DNA of 22,938 nucleotides. Source: a virus. The translations under genes and the position numbers were made by a program. The notes under the pieces were generated by a model. It saw only the letters and a list, made by a program, of their open reading frames with translations, did not search any database and was not told the DNA's origin. The stretch lies in IMG/VR virus record IMGVR_UViG_3300044613_000223, positions 1 through 22,938 of that record; one strand, given 5' to 3'. Shown here piece after piece: positions 12,784-19,441 of this stretch (within the stretch, counting starts at the first letter, position 1; every line of letters begins with the position of its first letter).

Positions 12784-13295
12784 TTATAACCGCCGCCCTT
12801 CTTCTTGTACTGCAAGGCTAGCATCTGGGCTTTGCGGGCCGACCACTGACCCGGTGCACCGCCCTTACCACCAGACTTGATGGAGCTAAACAACGACTTA
12901 CGCATACCCGGTTTGGTGTAGTTTCCAGCTGCGTTAACCTTTGACGTACCACCCTTGGCCTTACGACGACTTTCAGGGACGTACGGCTTCCCATCGGGAC
13001 CCTTGACCAGAGGCTTATTCCCAACGATATCCTCATCGCTAGGCCCCAGACGCTTCATCGGGGCTTCTTTCTTCGGTTCAGCCTTCGGACGCGGGCGGGT
13101 AACGATTTCGTTAATCCGGTCAAAGCTTTCCTTGACCGAATCACCACCAGCGTACTTCTTCACCTTGCCGCCCTTAGCGTACATCTCGACCTTATCCGGG
13201 TTGTCTTTCCGGGTGATCGTCTTTGCCTTGGGCATCTTAGAGGGGGACATAATGCCCATACCCCGGGACGGTCTCATATCAGCACTTGCCGCCAT
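12780..13295 (-). CDS. 171-residue basic protein with YAKGG motif and QWSARKAQ tail
   Basis: The largest of the basic-protein group. Regions: N-terminus with MGIMSPSKMPKAKTITRKD; EMYAKGGKVKKYAGGDSVKE (37-56), two GG motifs in series; a Pro/Glu/Lys linker (RPRPKAEPKKEAP); and a C-terminal domain NAAGNYTKPGMRKSLFSSIK...APGQWSARKAQMLALQYKKKGGGYK. I recognise the last part from aquatic phage proteins, where QWSARKAQ is highly conserved; function unknown. The start is ambiguous: ATG at 13295 overlaps the previous gene by 17 nt, while ATG at 13277 lies 1 nt after its stop and would give 165 aa. Neither has a strong ribosome site. Confidence 0.75.
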   Translation of the reverse strand: MAASADMRPSRGMGIMSPSKMPKAKTITRKDNPDKVEMYAKGGKVKKYAGGDSVKESFDRINEIVTRPRPKAEPKKEAPMKRLGPSDEDIVGNKPLVKGPDGKPYVPESRRKAKGGTSKVNAAGNYTKPGMRKSLFSSIKSGGKGGAPGQWSARKAQMLALQYKKKGGGYK

Positions 13296-13539
13296 TCTTC
13301 ATGGTGATCTGCTTGGCCTTAGTCTTGCCCTTCGTGGCAATACCGTCAGTGGAAGAGCGGAACGAACCACCCTTGGCGTACATTCCGCCCATGTTCATCT
13401 TCTTCGCGGAGCCACCCTTCTTCATGCCCATGCCCATCGGGGCAGCAGGAGCAGCCATTGCACCACGACCAGCGCGAGCAGCCATAGCGCGACCCATCAT
13501 GTCCTTAAGCGCACCCATCTTCTTGTTAGACTTTTTCAT
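13279..13539 (-). CDS. 86-residue Met/Gly/Lys-rich basic protein
   Basis: An 86 aa, low-complexity, highly basic protein. The N-terminal part is KKSNKKMGALKDMMGRAMAARAGRG; the middle is MGMGMKKGGSAKKMNMGGMYAKGGSF; the C-terminal part is STDGIATKGKTKAKQITMKNGGKC. Methionine is unusually frequent. The motif DGIAxKGKTKxK near residue 64 matches the end of the neighbouring 98 aa protein, and YAKGG matches the 171 aa protein. No known family. The gene overlaps both neighbours. Disorder is expected; nucleic-acid or capsid-lumen contact is possible. Confidence 0.75.
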   Translation of the reverse strand: MKKSNKKMGALKDMMGRAMAARAGRGAMAAPAAPMGMGMKKGGSAKKMNMGGMYAKGGSFRSSTDGIATKGKTKAKQITMKNGGKC

Positions 13540-13835
13540 TAGCGCATCTTTCCTTTTGTCTTACCTTTTATGGCTATACCGTCACCACGACGGGAAGCTG
13601 AACTCTTAGCCGGGGCGCTCTTGGCCTTGGCCTTGACTTTACCACCCTTTTTGAACGGGGTGGGACGGCTAGCCATGGGGCCCATAGCGTTAAACGCCGG
13701 GGGGTTGGTGCCCATCGCAGGGTTCTGGTTCGGCATATTCGTGCCCATCGTCTGACCCGGCATGGGGTTCATCTGGTTAAACCCGTAGTTAGGGGTACCA
13801 GAAGCTACGTTACCACCATCTGCATACTTCTTCAT
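13539..13835 (-). CDS. 98-residue basic protein with YADGG and DGIAIKGKTKGK motifs
   Basis: A 98 aa protein starting MKKYADGGNVASG. Next is a Met/Asn/Pro-rich segment (GFNQMNPMPGQTMGTNMPNQNPAMG), then FKKGGKVKAKAKSAPAKSSASRRGDG and the C-terminus DGIAIKGKTKGKMR. A longer in-frame reading to 13961 overlaps the upstream 81 aa gene and its extra residues look unlike the rest, so I chose the ATG at 13835 (after TAAGGCC, 4 nt past the previous stop). The two ends carry the two motifs shared by the cluster. The Asn/Pro/Met middle should be disordered. Function unknown. Confidence 0.75.
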   Translation of the reverse strand: MKKYADGGNVASGTPNYGFNQMNPMPGQTMGTNMPNQNPAMGTNPPAFNAMGPMASRPTPFKKGGKVKAKAKSAPAKSSASRRGDGIAIKGKTKGKMR

Positions 13836-13839
13836 GGCC

Positions 13840-14085
13840 TTAGCCTTTTTTGTTGATTTCGTCGATTTTTGTTTCAAGCCGTAGAAAAGCCGCATCAAAG
13901 CGGTCACCCAGTTTCTCAAAATCACGGCTGTACTCCGCTCTAGTAATATGATCCCGGGCAATCTCTTCCCGGGTCTTGTTCATAAGGATACCAAGACGAG
14001 CCAGCTCGTCAAACTTGCCCTTCAGCAAAAGCCCCATGCCTGCTACAATAGCACTAAGAATAATGTTCCAGATCATCATTTCCAC
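13840..14085 (-). CDS. Small membrane-anchored coiled-coil protein
   Basis: An 81 aa protein with an N-terminal hydrophobic helix (MMIWNIILSAIVAGMGLLLKG, about 3-23), then a charged helix (FDELARLGILMNKTREEIARDHITRAEYSRDFEKLGDRFDAAFLRLETKIDEINKKG) likely to form a coiled coil. The plan, a single membrane segment then an alpha-helical tail, recalls phage small hemolysin-XhlA-like or spanin-like proteins, but it is not in the lysis cluster, so a virion or ejection role is also possible. The start may be GTG 14085 or the ATG pair at 14079/14076; no ribosome site decides. Confidence 0.7.
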   Translation of the reverse strand: MEMMIWNIILSAIVAGMGLLLKGKFDELARLGILMNKTREEIARDHITRAEYSRDFEKLGDRFDAAFLRLETKIDEINKKG

Positions 14086-14086
14086 G

Positions 14087-14341
14087 TCAGCAGTCCCACG
14101 CCCTAAGGCTTTTGTTGATCCGGCTATTGGGGTCGTTAGCGGTCTTGGCGCTGGTAAGCTTCTTCTTCATCCCGGACATCCGGGCACAAAATGACTTCTT
14201 GCGGGCACCACCTTCAGGCTGGGGGCGCTTCAGGCCGGGTTTCCCGGGGTTGGCAGCATTGTAGGAAGCACGTCCCTTGGCGTTTAGACCGCCCTTGGGG
14301 TTCTTACCTTCTTTGCGTGTCCATGCCGGGGACTTAGCCAT
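14087..14341 (-). CDS. 84-residue conserved basic phage protein
   Basis: An 84 aa protein: KSPAWTRKEGKNPKGGLNAKGRASYN, NPGKPGLKRPQPEGGARKKSFCARMSGMKKKLT, TANDPNSRINKSLRAWDC. This is one of the most recognisable small proteins of uncultured aquatic phages; I recall the domain as DUF6321 but am not certain of the number. Two cysteines, at residue 52 and the terminal Cys84, and many Lys/Arg residues are visible. The function is unknown. The start overlaps the end of the glycosyltransferase gene by 8 nt. Confidence 0.82.
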   Translation of the reverse strand: MAKSPAWTRKEGKNPKGGLNAKGRASYNAANPGKPGLKRPQPEGGARKKSFCARMSGMKKKLTSAKTANDPNSRINKSLRAWDC

Positions 14342-15074
14342 TGGACGCCTTCTGGTCAGGGACTATCATGGGGTAGAGGACATCGTTACCAAAAGCACCT
14401 TTGTACTCCTGCACGCCCATGTGACCCAGCTTGATGGTAGGGTCGATCCAGACTTCGAAGCCTTCGGCCCGGACGCGGTCACAGAAGAGGAAGTCCTCCC
14501 CCATGTAGCCCTCGGCGGTGACCTTGAAGTCGAACATGGCGTTCAGGCGGCGGTTAGACCGCTTGTCGTCGTATTCCCACTCAGGGTGCTTGGAAGACAG
14601 GACTTCGAAGACTTCGCGGCGGACCATCATGAAGGCAGTAGCCACCCGCTTCGCACGTACTAGGCCCATACCGTTCATGGTCAACTGGCCGTTCTCGTCG
14701 TAGTCTAGGTCGGTGATATAGACCTTGTCTTCGCTGCGCGTGCGGGGAACCCCGGCGACGATGCCCTTTTTGGGGTCCGAAGCCCAAGCCATAAGCCGGA
14801 AAACGTCGTCCGGTTCGAAGTTAATGTCGGAATCAATGAAGAGCAGGTCCGTGCAGTCGGACTCCAGCATGTCCTTAGCCAGCAGGTTGCGGACCCGGGA
14901 AACCACCGAGCAACCGCAGATACTGCCTATCTGGATACTGACACCGTGCTGGCCTGCGGACTGGGCAAAGCTAGCCAACGACACTGCCAACTTCAAGGAA
15001 ACCTTGAAATCGTAGGCTGGCAGAGCGATGAAGAGCCGCCTTCCCGCTAGTTCGTAACCCTTAGTTGCCGCCAC
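14334..15074 (-). CDS. GT-A fold glycosyltransferase (family 2-like)
   Basis: A 246 aa predicted nucleotide-sugar transferase. RRLFIALPAYDFKVSLK (12-28) is the first nucleotide-binding strand. CTDLLFIDSDINFEPDDVFRL (74-94) carries the metal-binding Asp81-x-Asp83. ATAFMMVRREVFE (145-157) is the acceptor-side strand. GYMGEDFLFCDRVRAEG (189-205) supplies the Glu193-Asp194 catalytic pair, and KLGHMG (215-220) supplies a metal-side His218. These are all the elements of a working GT-A enzyme, without a membrane anchor. The sugar and acceptor are unknown: phage DNA, capsid or host surface glycans are all possible. The start is GTG 15074, because the first strand begins near residue 12 and no ATG fits. 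It sits between structural genes and is transcribed with them. Confidence 0.85.
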   Translation of the reverse strand: MAATKGYELAGRRLFIALPAYDFKVSLKLAVSLASFAQSAGQHGVSIQIGSICGCSVVSRVRNLLAKDMLESDCTDLLFIDSDINFEPDDVFRLMAWASDPKKGIVAGVPRTRSEDKVYITDLDYDENGQLTMNGMGLVRAKRVATAFMMVRREVFEVLSSKHPEWEYDDKRSNRRLNAMFDFKVTAEGYMGEDFLFCDRVRAEGFEVWIDPTIKLGHMGVQEYKGAFGNDVLYPMIVPDQKASNG

Positions 15075-15078
15075 AGCA

Positions 15079-15567
15079 TCACCCGTAGAATATGGTTGTG
15101 GTTAAGTTAGCGACTAGACCTACGTAGATACCGTTCTCGGCAAGGATACCTTCACCGGGGATAAAAGCGGTGAAAGAAGTGGAGTTGTAGCTATCCACTT
15201 CCATAAGGATCGTCGCGTACATCGTCACGTTGCCGTTTGTGGTCAGGCTTGCCGTGGTAACCGTGAAGGCGTTGGGGGAGGTGACGGTGACGGCGTAGAC
15301 GTTGTTTGTCGCACCGCTTCCCGTGGTGAAGTTCAGCCAAACCCTATCACCAGTAGTCAGACCATGAGCGGTAATCGTTACCGTACACACAGTAGAACCG
15401 GGAATATCGTAGGTACCCGTCTGGGTGCTGTTATCCGCGAAAACAGCGTTTCTAGCCGCTGCCGCAGCGTTAGCAGAGACAATAGCTCCCTTTAGGCGAG
15501 TACGGTAGTTAACCGCAACACCCGAAGCAGACATGTGCTTAGACTTGACATCATATTGCATTGCCAT
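15079..15567 (-). CDS. Beta-rich virion structural protein
   Basis: A 162 aa protein beginning MAMQYDVKSKHMSASGVAVNYRTRLKG. Then comes a helix of Ala-rich residues (IVSANAAAAARNAVF) and a beta region (TYDIPGSTVCTVTITAHGLTTGDRVWLNFTTGSG, NAFTVTTASLTTNGNVTMYA, FIPGEGILAENGIYVGLV). The TVCTVTITAHGLTTGDxVxLxFTTG segment is a common immunoglobulin-like/fibre unit of phage structural proteins. The ATG at 15567 has AAGGAG 7 nt upstream; a TTG one codon earlier and an ATG at 15561 are less likely. It is probably a minor capsid or neck decoration protein. Confidence 0.75.
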   Translation of the reverse strand: MAMQYDVKSKHMSASGVAVNYRTRLKGAIVSANAAAAARNAVFADNSTQTGTYDIPGSTVCTVTITAHGLTTGDRVWLNFTTGSGATNNVYAVTVTSPNAFTVTTASLTTNGNVTMYATILMEVDSYNSTSFTAFIPGEGILAENGIYVGLVANLTTTIFYG

Positions 15568-15727
15568 CAACGAGCTCCTTGGCTTCTTCCGGCGTATTAA
15601 GACGCTGAATAAGCATTTTATAAGCAGTTACAGTGGCTTGGGCCCTAGCGGTAAAGGTTTGTGCCTTTTCCATTTCGCGCTCCAAGTCACTGATTTCCGA
15701 AAGCAAAAAGTCTTCGGTTATCTGCAC
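15551..15727 (-). CDS. 58-residue helical (coiled-coil) small protein
   Basis: A GTG-started frame of 58 codons plus stop that fills the space between two structural genes. The GTG at 15727 lies 1 nt after the stop of the 198 aa gene, and the TGA at 15553-15551 overlaps the next gene by 17 nt. The product reads MQITEDFLLSEISDLEREME, KAQTFTARAQATVTAYKMLI, QRLNTPEEAKELVDGNAI. It is one continuous amphipathic helix, acidic, ending in a PEEAKEL segment. No clear ribosome site precedes the GTG, so translation probably depends on coupling. Small helical proteins of this size and position, seen in related phages, may be chaperones or minor head proteins; that is a guess. Confidence 0.72.
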   Translation of the reverse strand: MQITEDFLLSEISDLEREMEKAQTFTARAQATVTAYKMLIQRLNTPEEAKELVDGNAI

Positions 15728-15728
15728 G

Positions 15729-16325
15729 TTAAGCTACCGTCGAGACCATGATGTAGTAGGTCGTCCCGTTGGCGCTCAACACCGGCATGGTGTGGGTGAC
15801 CGAGGGGCTGCCAACCGCCGCACGGAACACACCAGCAGCAGCAGGGGTCGGGACGCTCATCATGTTGGCGAGAACCTTGCTGCCCGAGTTGGTCACGCGA
15901 ATGAACGCAGCCGACGCCGGGACCGTGCAGTTAGACGCCAGATCACTATCGAGCTGGAGGGCCGACAGGGTGCCGCCCGGGTTAGCCAGAGCGCCCATGC
16001 CCAGAGTAGCACGCAGGGCGTTGCCCGCACCGGAGATGGTACCGGGGCTGTTGATCGACATCGAGATATGGGCACCATTGATCGTGCCACCAGTCGCCGC
16101 GCCAACGCCAGTCACAACCGAGAACGCACGAAGGGTTTCGCCCGAACCGGTGGAGGTGAAGGTCAGCTTTTCGTACACAAGGCGGGTGTCGCCCGAGGTG
16201 GCCGAAGTCGTGCCGAAAGAACTGGAAATGTTAGTAGCAGTAGTAACGGTAACGGGGTCGGAAGAAGTACCGCCGATAAAGCCGTTCTGGGACGCAACGG
16301 GTCCGCTAAAGGTAGTCTGGGCCAT
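15729..16325 (-). CDS. Virion structural protein below the major capsid gene
   Basis: A 198 aa Gly/Ser/Thr/Ala-rich protein of beta character. The N-terminus SGPVASQNGFIGGTSSDPVTV is followed by TRLVYEKLTFTSTGSGETLRAFSVVTG. Next is a segment that resembles a fibre or decoration domain (GTINGAHISMSINSPGTISGAGNALRATLGMG), then AAFIRVTNSGSKVLANMMSVP and MPVLSANGTTYYIMVSTVA at the end. It is the first gene after the only terminator of the window and has a GGAG at 7 nt before the ATG. Head decoration or spike protein are both possible. Confidence 0.72.
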   Translation of the reverse strand: MAQTTFSGPVASQNGFIGGTSSDPVTVTTATNISSSFGTTSATSGDTRLVYEKLTFTSTGSGETLRAFSVVTGVGAATGGTINGAHISMSINSPGTISGAGNALRATLGMGALANPGGTLSALQLDSDLASNCTVPASAAFIRVTNSGSKVLANMMSVPTPAAAGVFRAAVGSPSVTHTMPVLSANGTTYYIMVSTVA

Positions 16326-16433
16326 GGAAATTCTCCGTGTTGTAGCACATCCCCGTACCGTCTCTACAACGTCTGCTAGGACAGTCGGTACAGGTAAAGG
16401 AACCTAGATTGGGAAAAACATACAGTCTATTAG
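16326..16433 (-). promoter_or_regulatory. Leader between the capsid terminator and the next gene
   Basis: A 108 nt non-coding stretch, unusual in this packed region. It holds a 7-bp inverted repeat, GTTGTAG at 16339-16345 against CTACAAC at 16364-16370, and a 6-bp pair GTACCG at 16355-16360 against CGGTAC at 16386-16391. The two pairs interlock, so they could form alternative stems or a pseudoknot-like fold in the message. GGAG lies 7 nt before the next ATG. I found no convincing -35/-10 promoter, although a phage polymerase site could be present. Confidence 0.45.
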
Positions 16434-16463
16434 AAAAAAGGGAAGGGGTTTTATCCCCTTCCC
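16434..16463 (-). terminator. Intrinsic terminator after the major capsid gene
   Basis: On the minus strand: a 9-bp perfect stem GGGAAGGGG / CCCCTTCCC (16463-16455 pairing with 16448-16440), a 6 nt loop, then a run of six T (16439-16434). It begins 10 nt below the capsid stop codon. This is a textbook rho-independent terminator and the only one I can find. It probably limits read-through so capsid protein is made in excess over the downstream genes. Confidence 0.93.
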
Positions 16464-16473
16464 CCTAGTCTTC

Positions 16474-17385
16474 TTACGGAGCGCCAGCCGAGGCGAACAT
16501 GCCCAGCGGGTCGGACCAACCGAACGAATAACGCTCGCGGCTCTTGTAACGAACGTTGCCGGTATCGAAGTCTCCGTCCATCGACTGCGTCATCGGTGCG
16601 CGGATAAAGTGCTTCAAACCATTCGGAACGTCCGTGGTCAGGAACCAAGCGTCGGTGTCGGTCAGGTAGTGGTTAACAGTGTAACCCTCCGGGATCGAAC
16701 CGTTGCTCTTCAGAGCGTTGATGTCGTTGTCGGCGGTGCTTACACGGAGTTCAGTCTCCAGCAAGCGGGTCGAAACGAACATCAGGCTCGGCGGGACAAC
16801 CAACTTACGGGGCTTAGCTGCGATGAGCAGGCCGCGTTCATCCGTCCAAGCCGCGATCTGAATTACGGCAGCTTCGAGGCTGGTTTCATTCAGGTCGGCA
16901 GGGGTGGGCGGAATGTTGGAGTTGGTACCACCGGAAACCAGCGGATGCGAAGCGCTGAACAGAGGCTGACCGTCGCCGCCCAGATAGGACGAGCTAAAGC
17001 CGTTGTTCAGAATCGCAGCCGCCTTGGTCTGCTTGGTATACGCCATGGCACGAGCCAGAGCCTTGGTGTAACGCGAAGACAGAGAGTCATAGAGGTTGTC
17101 CTCGATGGCTTCTTCCGTCAGCGAAAACCCAAGAGCAATCGTCTCGTGGTTGTAGCGGGCAGTGAAGACTTCCTGCGCATTGTCATAAGCAATGGCAGAG
17201 CCTTCGTTCTTAACCGGAGCAGCCGAAAAACCGGACAGCTTGGTTTCTTCTTCGAACGAGCGTTCCGAAGTTTCGGTCTCAAAGATTTCCTTATGCTCTT
17301 CGCCGTAACGAGCATATTCCAGACCGAACAGAGCGTTCAGGCCGGGAAGGAGTTCCTTAAGAAGTTGTGCGCGTGAAATAGCCAT
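16474..17385 (-). CDS. Major capsid protein
   Basis: A 303 aa capsid subunit. The sequence LLKELLPGLNALFGLEYARYGEEHKEIF is followed by SERSFEEETKLSGFSAAPVKNEGSAIAYDN (a spine-like region), TARYNHETIALGFSLTEEAIED, YTKALARAMAYTKQTKAAAILNNGF, then GGDGQPLFSASHPLVSGGTNSN and the P-domain-like RGLLIAAKPRKLVVPPSLMFVSTRLLETELR. This is an HK97-fold capsid protein of the kind often labelled Mu gpT-like. AGGAG is 10 nt before the ATG, with an out-of-frame ATG between them. It is followed by the terminator and preceded by decoration and scaffold genes, the standard head-gene order. Confidence 0.9.
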   Translation of the reverse strand: MAISRAQLLKELLPGLNALFGLEYARYGEEHKEIFETETSERSFEEETKLSGFSAAPVKNEGSAIAYDNAQEVFTARYNHETIALGFSLTEEAIEDNLYDSLSSRYTKALARAMAYTKQTKAAAILNNGFSSSYLGGDGQPLFSASHPLVSGGTNSNIPPTPADLNETSLEAAVIQIAAWTDERGLLIAAKPRKLVVPPSLMFVSTRLLETELRVSTADNDINALKSNGSIPEGYTVNHYLTDTDAWFLTTDVPNGLKHFIRAPMTQSMDGDFDTGNVRYKSRERYSFGWSDPLGMFASAGAP

Positions 17386-17399
17386 TTGTCATGTTCTCC

Positions 17400-18017
17400 T
17401 TAAACGCCGGTAGGCTGGGTATACTGGTGCCCGCCAACAGCGCCGGTTGTCGGCGCATTCCACTTCACAATCACTTCGGTGTAAGAACCGGGATAGCCCG
17501 CGATGGCGGTTTCCGGGACCACGTCGATGATGCGAATGGGGTACGTGTTGGTGGTAGCCGTGGTAGCCAGAATAGCCACCGCAGAGTTACCAGTGATCGT
17601 GGAGCCAACGTTCTGAACCAGCAGGGCGTTGTTGCCAACGTTACTGCGATTGACATAGCCAATCGTGGTGGTGGCAGACACTACCGCAACCTTGAACAAC
17701 TGATCCGGGTCATCCGCCACGAAGGCAACGATGTCCGAAGCATAAACAGCGCCGGGATAGTACTGACGGAACGTCTTTCCGAAGACTGGGTCCGTATAGG
17801 AGCAGCCGAGAAGAACGCCAACAGGGGTAGCAGCGTCAGTGCCGGTGTCCTGAACCAGAAGTCCGGTGTTCGCCAGCTTCACAACGTCACCATAAAAGAT
17901 GGCCGTCGCGGAGTTGGAAGCAATCGGAATCTGGCGCGTCGCGCCTGCAAAAACCTGCCCGCCAATCAGATTGATCGGAAGAAGCCCATACGGGGCTGTG
18001 ACAGAAGGGTATGCCAT
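17400..18017 (-). CDS. Capsid-associated (probably decoration) protein
   Basis: A 205 aa all-beta protein directly before the major capsid gene. It begins MAYPSVTAPYGLLPINLIGGQVFAG, followed by ATRQIPIASNSATAIFYGDVVKLANTG, GVLLGCSYTDPVFGKTFRQYYPGAV, IVAFVADDPDQLFKVAVVS and YTEVIVKWNAPTTG. I recognise the APYGLLPINLIGGQxFAGATRQIPI start from proteins paired with this capsid type in environmental phages. AGGAG lies 6 nt before the ATG. Small beta proteins in this position usually sit on the capsid surface. No enzymatic motifs are visible. Confidence 0.78.
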   Translation of the reverse strand: MAYPSVTAPYGLLPINLIGGQVFAGATRQIPIASNSATAIFYGDVVKLANTGLLVQDTGTDAATPVGVLLGCSYTDPVFGKTFRQYYPGAVYASDIVAFVADDPDQLFKVAVVSATTTIGYVNRSNVGNNALLVQNVGSTITGNSAVAILATTATTNTYPIRIIDVVPETAIAGYPGSYTEVIVKWNAPTTGAVGGHQYTQPTGV

Positions 18018-18030
18018 TAGTTTCTCCTAG

Positions 18031-18480
18031 TTATTTGCCTTTGCCAAACGAGGACGAAGACTTCCTTTCACTAAAAAGGGGCATCTTCGGATTGTTCTCG
18101 CGCATAAAGTTATTGTCTACCGACTCGATTTGGTCTCGGTTCTTCTTAGCGAAGTATTCGCTGCGTTGAGCCATGAACTCCTCGGGAATCTTGCAGAGCA
18201 ACAACCCACCGACCTCAATGTTGTTCTTAAAACGACTATTGGGGTCCACCATCATGTGGAACTTGGGCTGTTCTTCGGACTTTACTGGTTCCCAACCTTC
18301 GCGCATCTTCGCAGACACATTGCTCGGGTCGGCTACATTCAAGTTCGAAACACGAATCCACCGGTACGAATATCCGGGCTGTTTGTCCGGTTCAGGCAGG
18401 GCCGAAGCTGGCTGCCATGATTTGGGACGCTCGGACTGGGTACGGTTTTCAAGTTCGCGTGCAAGTCTAGTCTCAGCCAT
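18031..18480 (-). CDS. Conserved protein of the capsid cluster
   Basis: A 149 aa protein: RPKSWQPASALPEPDKQPGYSYRWIRVS, DPSNVSAKMREGWEPVKSEE, VGGLLLCKIPEEFMAQRSEYFAKKNRDQIESVDNNFMREN, then PKMPLFSERKSSSSFGKG. The pattern YxYRWIRVS...N...KxREGWEPVK...GxLLLCKxPEE...NNFMREN..MPLFSERxS is well conserved between scaffold and capsid genes in many aquatic phages. Function unknown; the location suggests head assembly. GGAGA overlaps the scaffold stop codon, so expression is coupled to scaffold. Confidence 0.75.
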   Translation of the reverse strand: MAETRLARELENRTQSERPKSWQPASALPEPDKQPGYSYRWIRVSNLNVADPSNVSAKMREGWEPVKSEEQPKFHMMVDPNSRFKNNIEVGGLLLCKIPEEFMAQRSEYFAKKNRDQIESVDNNFMRENNPKMPLFSERKSSSSFGKGK

Positions 18481-18481
18481 T

Positions 18482-19432
18482 TTAGTTCTCCAACTTTCTC
18501 AGTTCCCGGGCGTACTGCTCGGGGGTTAAACCTAACTTCTTCGCAAGTAGAACTTGCGATTGTTTCAGTACGATCTTTTTGGAGGACGTACTGCGAGAGG
18601 CCGAAGCAACTACTGTGGCTGGCTTGGTTTCGGTGCGCGTAACGGGCTTGCCGCCCCCGTTAGCCGGTTGTTCCTGCTCCCCAAAATACTCTGGAAAGCG
18701 GCGGCGCATCGTGTCATCGACGTTGCGCCAATACTCGTCAGTACCAACATATTCTTTGCCGTACTGTTTTTCGAGTTTCTGATGGTATCCCAAAGCAAGG
18801 GATGTCATCTCCACGTCTGTTCCCCACCACGTATTGCGCTCTTGCCACGCAGTAGTCTTAGGGTCGAGACGCGGAGCTTGGGCCACGTCCTGAGCAATTT
18901 CTACCTCAGGTTCTGGAGCTTGTAAAGTAGACCTATAGTTTTTTAGCTGATGCAGGCGGTAGTTAGCGTCTGTCATCTTTTCCTGAGCTTCGACAACCTT
19001 GTCCGAGTCCCCGGCTTCGTAGGCTTCCTTGTAGGCTTTCCGTGCCGCAGTCATCTCCATTTCCGCAGAGTTCTTGGAGGTATCGACCAGCATCTGCTCA
19101 CCCTGAGACAGGCTGTTCTTTAGGCGGCGGTTCTCATCAACGACGCGGCGGGCTAAGTTAATGGCCTCCTGCTGTTCGCGGACAGCAGCTTCCTTTTCCC
19201 GACGCTCATCGTGCCAGACCTTCTTCATCTGCTTGAGTCGGGTCTTGACCTTGTCGGAGTATTCCTCCAGCTCGTCGGCTTCCAGCTCATCAACCAGAGC
19301 CTTGGGCATCGGGGTCTTACCCCGGTCTTCTACTGGAGTGTCATCCTCAACTTCGATTTCAGGCTTCTCCGCGCCTTCGATCTCTATTTCTAGGTCTTGG
19401 ATATCGTCCTTTTTCTTAGTATTATCAGCCAC
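18482..19432 (-). CDS. Scaffold-like capsid assembly protein
   Basis: A 316 aa protein of scaffold character. Residues 9-35 are very acidic (DIQDLEIEIEGAEKPEIEVEDD). A long charged coiled coil covers about 55-165 (VKTRLKQMKKVWHDERREKEAAVREQQEAINLARRVVDENRRLKN). A Pro/Ala linker (QAPEPEVEIAQDVAQAP) follows. The end QSQVLLAKKLGLTPEQYARELRKLEN is the short basic/helical tail that often binds coat protein. The start is a GTG with a perfect AGGAGG about 5 nt upstream. Position upstream of capsid fits. No protease domain is visible, so the scaffold may be released intact. Confidence 0.82.
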   Translation of the reverse strand: MADNTKKKDDIQDLEIEIEGAEKPEIEVEDDTPVEDRGKTPMPKALVDELEADELEEYSDKVKTRLKQMKKVWHDERREKEAAVREQQEAINLARRVVDENRRLKNSLSQGEQMLVDTSKNSAEMEMTAARKAYKEAYEAGDSDKVVEAQEKMTDANYRLHQLKNYRSTLQAPEPEVEIAQDVAQAPRLDPKTTAWQERNTWWGTDVEMTSLALGYHQKLEKQYGKEYVGTDEYWRNVDDTMRRRFPEYFGEQEQPANGGGKPVTRTETKPATVVASASRSTSSKKIVLKQSQVLLAKKLGLTPEQYARELRKLEN

Positions 19433-19441
19433 TTGTGCCTC

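Noticed and set aside
13836-13961. N-terminal extension of the 98 aa basic protein
   Set aside because: It would overlap the 81 aa coiled-coil gene by over 100 nt, and its composition differs from the rest; the ATG at 13835 fits the junction.
15633-16407. Plus-strand frames opposite the 198 aa structural gene
   Set aside because: Antisense to a gene with a ribosome site and coupled neighbours; no recognisable domains.
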